This document shows, piece after piece, positions 51,588 to 52,348 of a stretch of 52,348 nucleotides of DNA (positions are counted from its first letter, which is position 1; each line of letters opens with the position of its first letter). A model generated the notes under the pieces. The model ran no database searches. It saw nothing but the letters and a program-made list of their open reading frames with translations, and was not told the DNA's origin. Location of the stretch: the NCBI GenBank assembly GCA_002320775.1, contig DCKY01000059.1, positions 4,487 to 56,834 on the forward strand, written 5' to 3'. A program made the position numbers and the translations under genes. The DNA comes from Planctomycetes bacterium UBA1662. GTDB lineage: Bacteria > Planctomycetota > UBA8108.

Positions 51588-52348
51588 TTCCTGTTCGTGA
51601 TCTCTTCCATCTGGCGCTTCAATTCGGCGATGAGCTCCGGGTTCTCGGCGGCGAGGTTCTTCGTTTCACCAATGTCGGCATCGAGGTTGTAGAGCTCCTC
51701 GAGCTCTTTACGTTTACGGTCACGGGCGTAGCCGTAGACGTTGTGTTTCGCCTTGAGATATTTCCATTTGCCCCGACGGATACCGTTGTCCCGGTAGAGG
51801 AAGGTTTGCCGGGCTCCCTTCGCGCTCTTGCCAAGCAGCAGTTGGGTCTGGTCGACACCATCGATCACCCGGTCGCCAGGGGCCTTGAAGCCGGCGAGGG
51901 AGGCGAAGGTTGGCATGAAATCGAGGGTGGAGAAGATCGCATCGGAGACCTTGCCGGCGGGCACCTTGTCGGGCCAGCGCACGATGCAGGGGACACGCAC
52001 CCCGGCTTCGTAGCAGGAGCCTTTGCCGGCACGAAGCGGTCCGGCTTCGCCCCAGAAGATTGATCCTTTCGGGTGGCCCTTCTTCCTGTCGGTGTAGGCG
52101 GGTTGGTTCCATGGGCCGTTGTCCGAAGTGTAGATCACCAGGGTGTTGTCGCGGAGGCCCTGCTTGTCGAGGGCGTCGAGAAGACGGCCTGTCTCAAAGT
52201 CGAACTCTTCCACCACATCTCCGTAGAGCCCTCCTGCTGACTTGCCTCGGAAACGTTTCGATGCATCGATGATGGTATGCATCATCGTATGGGCGATGTA
52301 GAGGACGAAGGGCTTCTTCTTGTCCCGTCGGTTTTCAAGGAAGTCGAT
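51584..52348 (-). CDS. Sulfatase, C-terminal half (5' end beyond window)
   Basis: The minus-strand frame is open to the window edge, so only the last 254 residues are seen; the Met at 52285 is internal. VIYTSDNGPWNQPAYTD holds the second metal-binding Asp-Asn of type I sulfatases, and GKGSCYEAGVRVPCIVRWPD, FSTLDFMPTFASLAG and ELYNLDADIGETKNLAAENP are standard C-terminal landmarks. The maturation motif is outside the window. It starts (within this view) a five-gene overlapping set with the PSCyt/PSD1 protein, DUF1501, a beta-rich protein and a membrane protein. Confidence 0.9.
   Translation of the reverse strand: MDFLENRRDKKKPFVLYIAHTMMHTIIDASKRFRGKSAGGLYGDVVEEFDFETGRLLDALDKQGLRDNTLVIYTSDNGPWNQPAYTDRKKGHPKGSIFWGEAGPLRAGKGSCYEAGVRVPCIVRWPDKVPAGKVSDAIFSTLDFMPTFASLAGFKAPGDRVIDGVDQTQLLLGKSAKGARQTFLYRDNGIRRGKWKYLKAKHNVYGYARDRKRKELEELYNLDADIGETKNLAAENPELIAELKRQMEEITNRK

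Overview
The window looks like chromosome from a marine-type planctomycete (phylum Planctomycetota, or a close PVC relative), judged by gene content. It carries three sulfatases (one partial), two DUF1501 proteins, a planctomycete-cytochrome protein of the PSCyt1/PSCyt2/PSD1 type, a PVC-type CxxCH cytochrome with HEAT-like repeats, PQQ-type beta-propellers, a DUF1080 protein, a ThuA-like protein, two sialate O-acetylesterase-type proteins and many secreted proteins with dockerin-like double EF-hand modules. The DNA is GC-rich and coding density is high. I see no tRNA, rRNA, transposase, phage gene, CRISPR array or replication origin.

Layout: 1-324 is the end of a gene running in from the left (possibly an M48-type peptidase). 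525-8524 (+) holds a cysteine-rich dockerin-like protein, a 1111-residue fusion of two TlpA domains, a DsbD-alpha-like domain and a trypsin-like protease, and a CotH/lamin-tail/dockerin-like protein. 8634-9644 (+) is ThuA-like and converges on a coupled sulfatase-metallophosphoesterase pair (12338-9660, -). 12504-15471 (+) holds a serine beta-lactamase-like hydrolase and a TAXI-type binding protein. 15488-16561 (-) is an EF-hand esterase, divergent from a dockerin-like sulfatase (16722-19106, +). 19122-23445 (-) holds a beta-propeller protein, two tandem paralogous dockerin-like proteins and a TIGR02206-type membrane protein. 23579-27085 (+) has a lipoprotein phosphoesterase, a zinc-ribbon/YndJ-like overlapping pair and an esterase. 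A 489-base gap follows with a consensus-quality sigma-54 promoter motif facing a LamG/PKD/dockerin-like protein (27575-30340). 30509-36914 holds an SGNH esterase, two convergent overlapping SpoU RNA methylases, a DUF1080 protein, and two neighbours (an LRR protein and a sialate O-acetylesterase) sharing a C-terminal VHL-beta-like module. 37021-45802 (+) is a probable operon: DUF1501, PQQ propeller, PVC cytochrome, and PQQ propeller with a methyltransferase-like N-terminus. 52348-45806 (-) is a tightly overlapping set: sulfatase, PSCyt/PSD1, DUF1501, an unknown beta-rich secreted protein and an unknown membrane protein.

Together the genes suggest extracellular or periplasmic breakdown of sulfated and acetylated glycans: sulfatases, acetyl esterases, a DUF1080 protein and propeller enzymes, exported by Sec or Tat, some with calcium-binding dockerin-like modules, plus cytochrome-linked proteins. 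This functional picture is inferred from families; no substrate can be read from the sequence. Notable features are the redox/protease fusion, the paired VHL-beta-like modules, the sigma-54 motif, the use of TTG starts with good ribosome binding sites, and very tight convergent gene ends.
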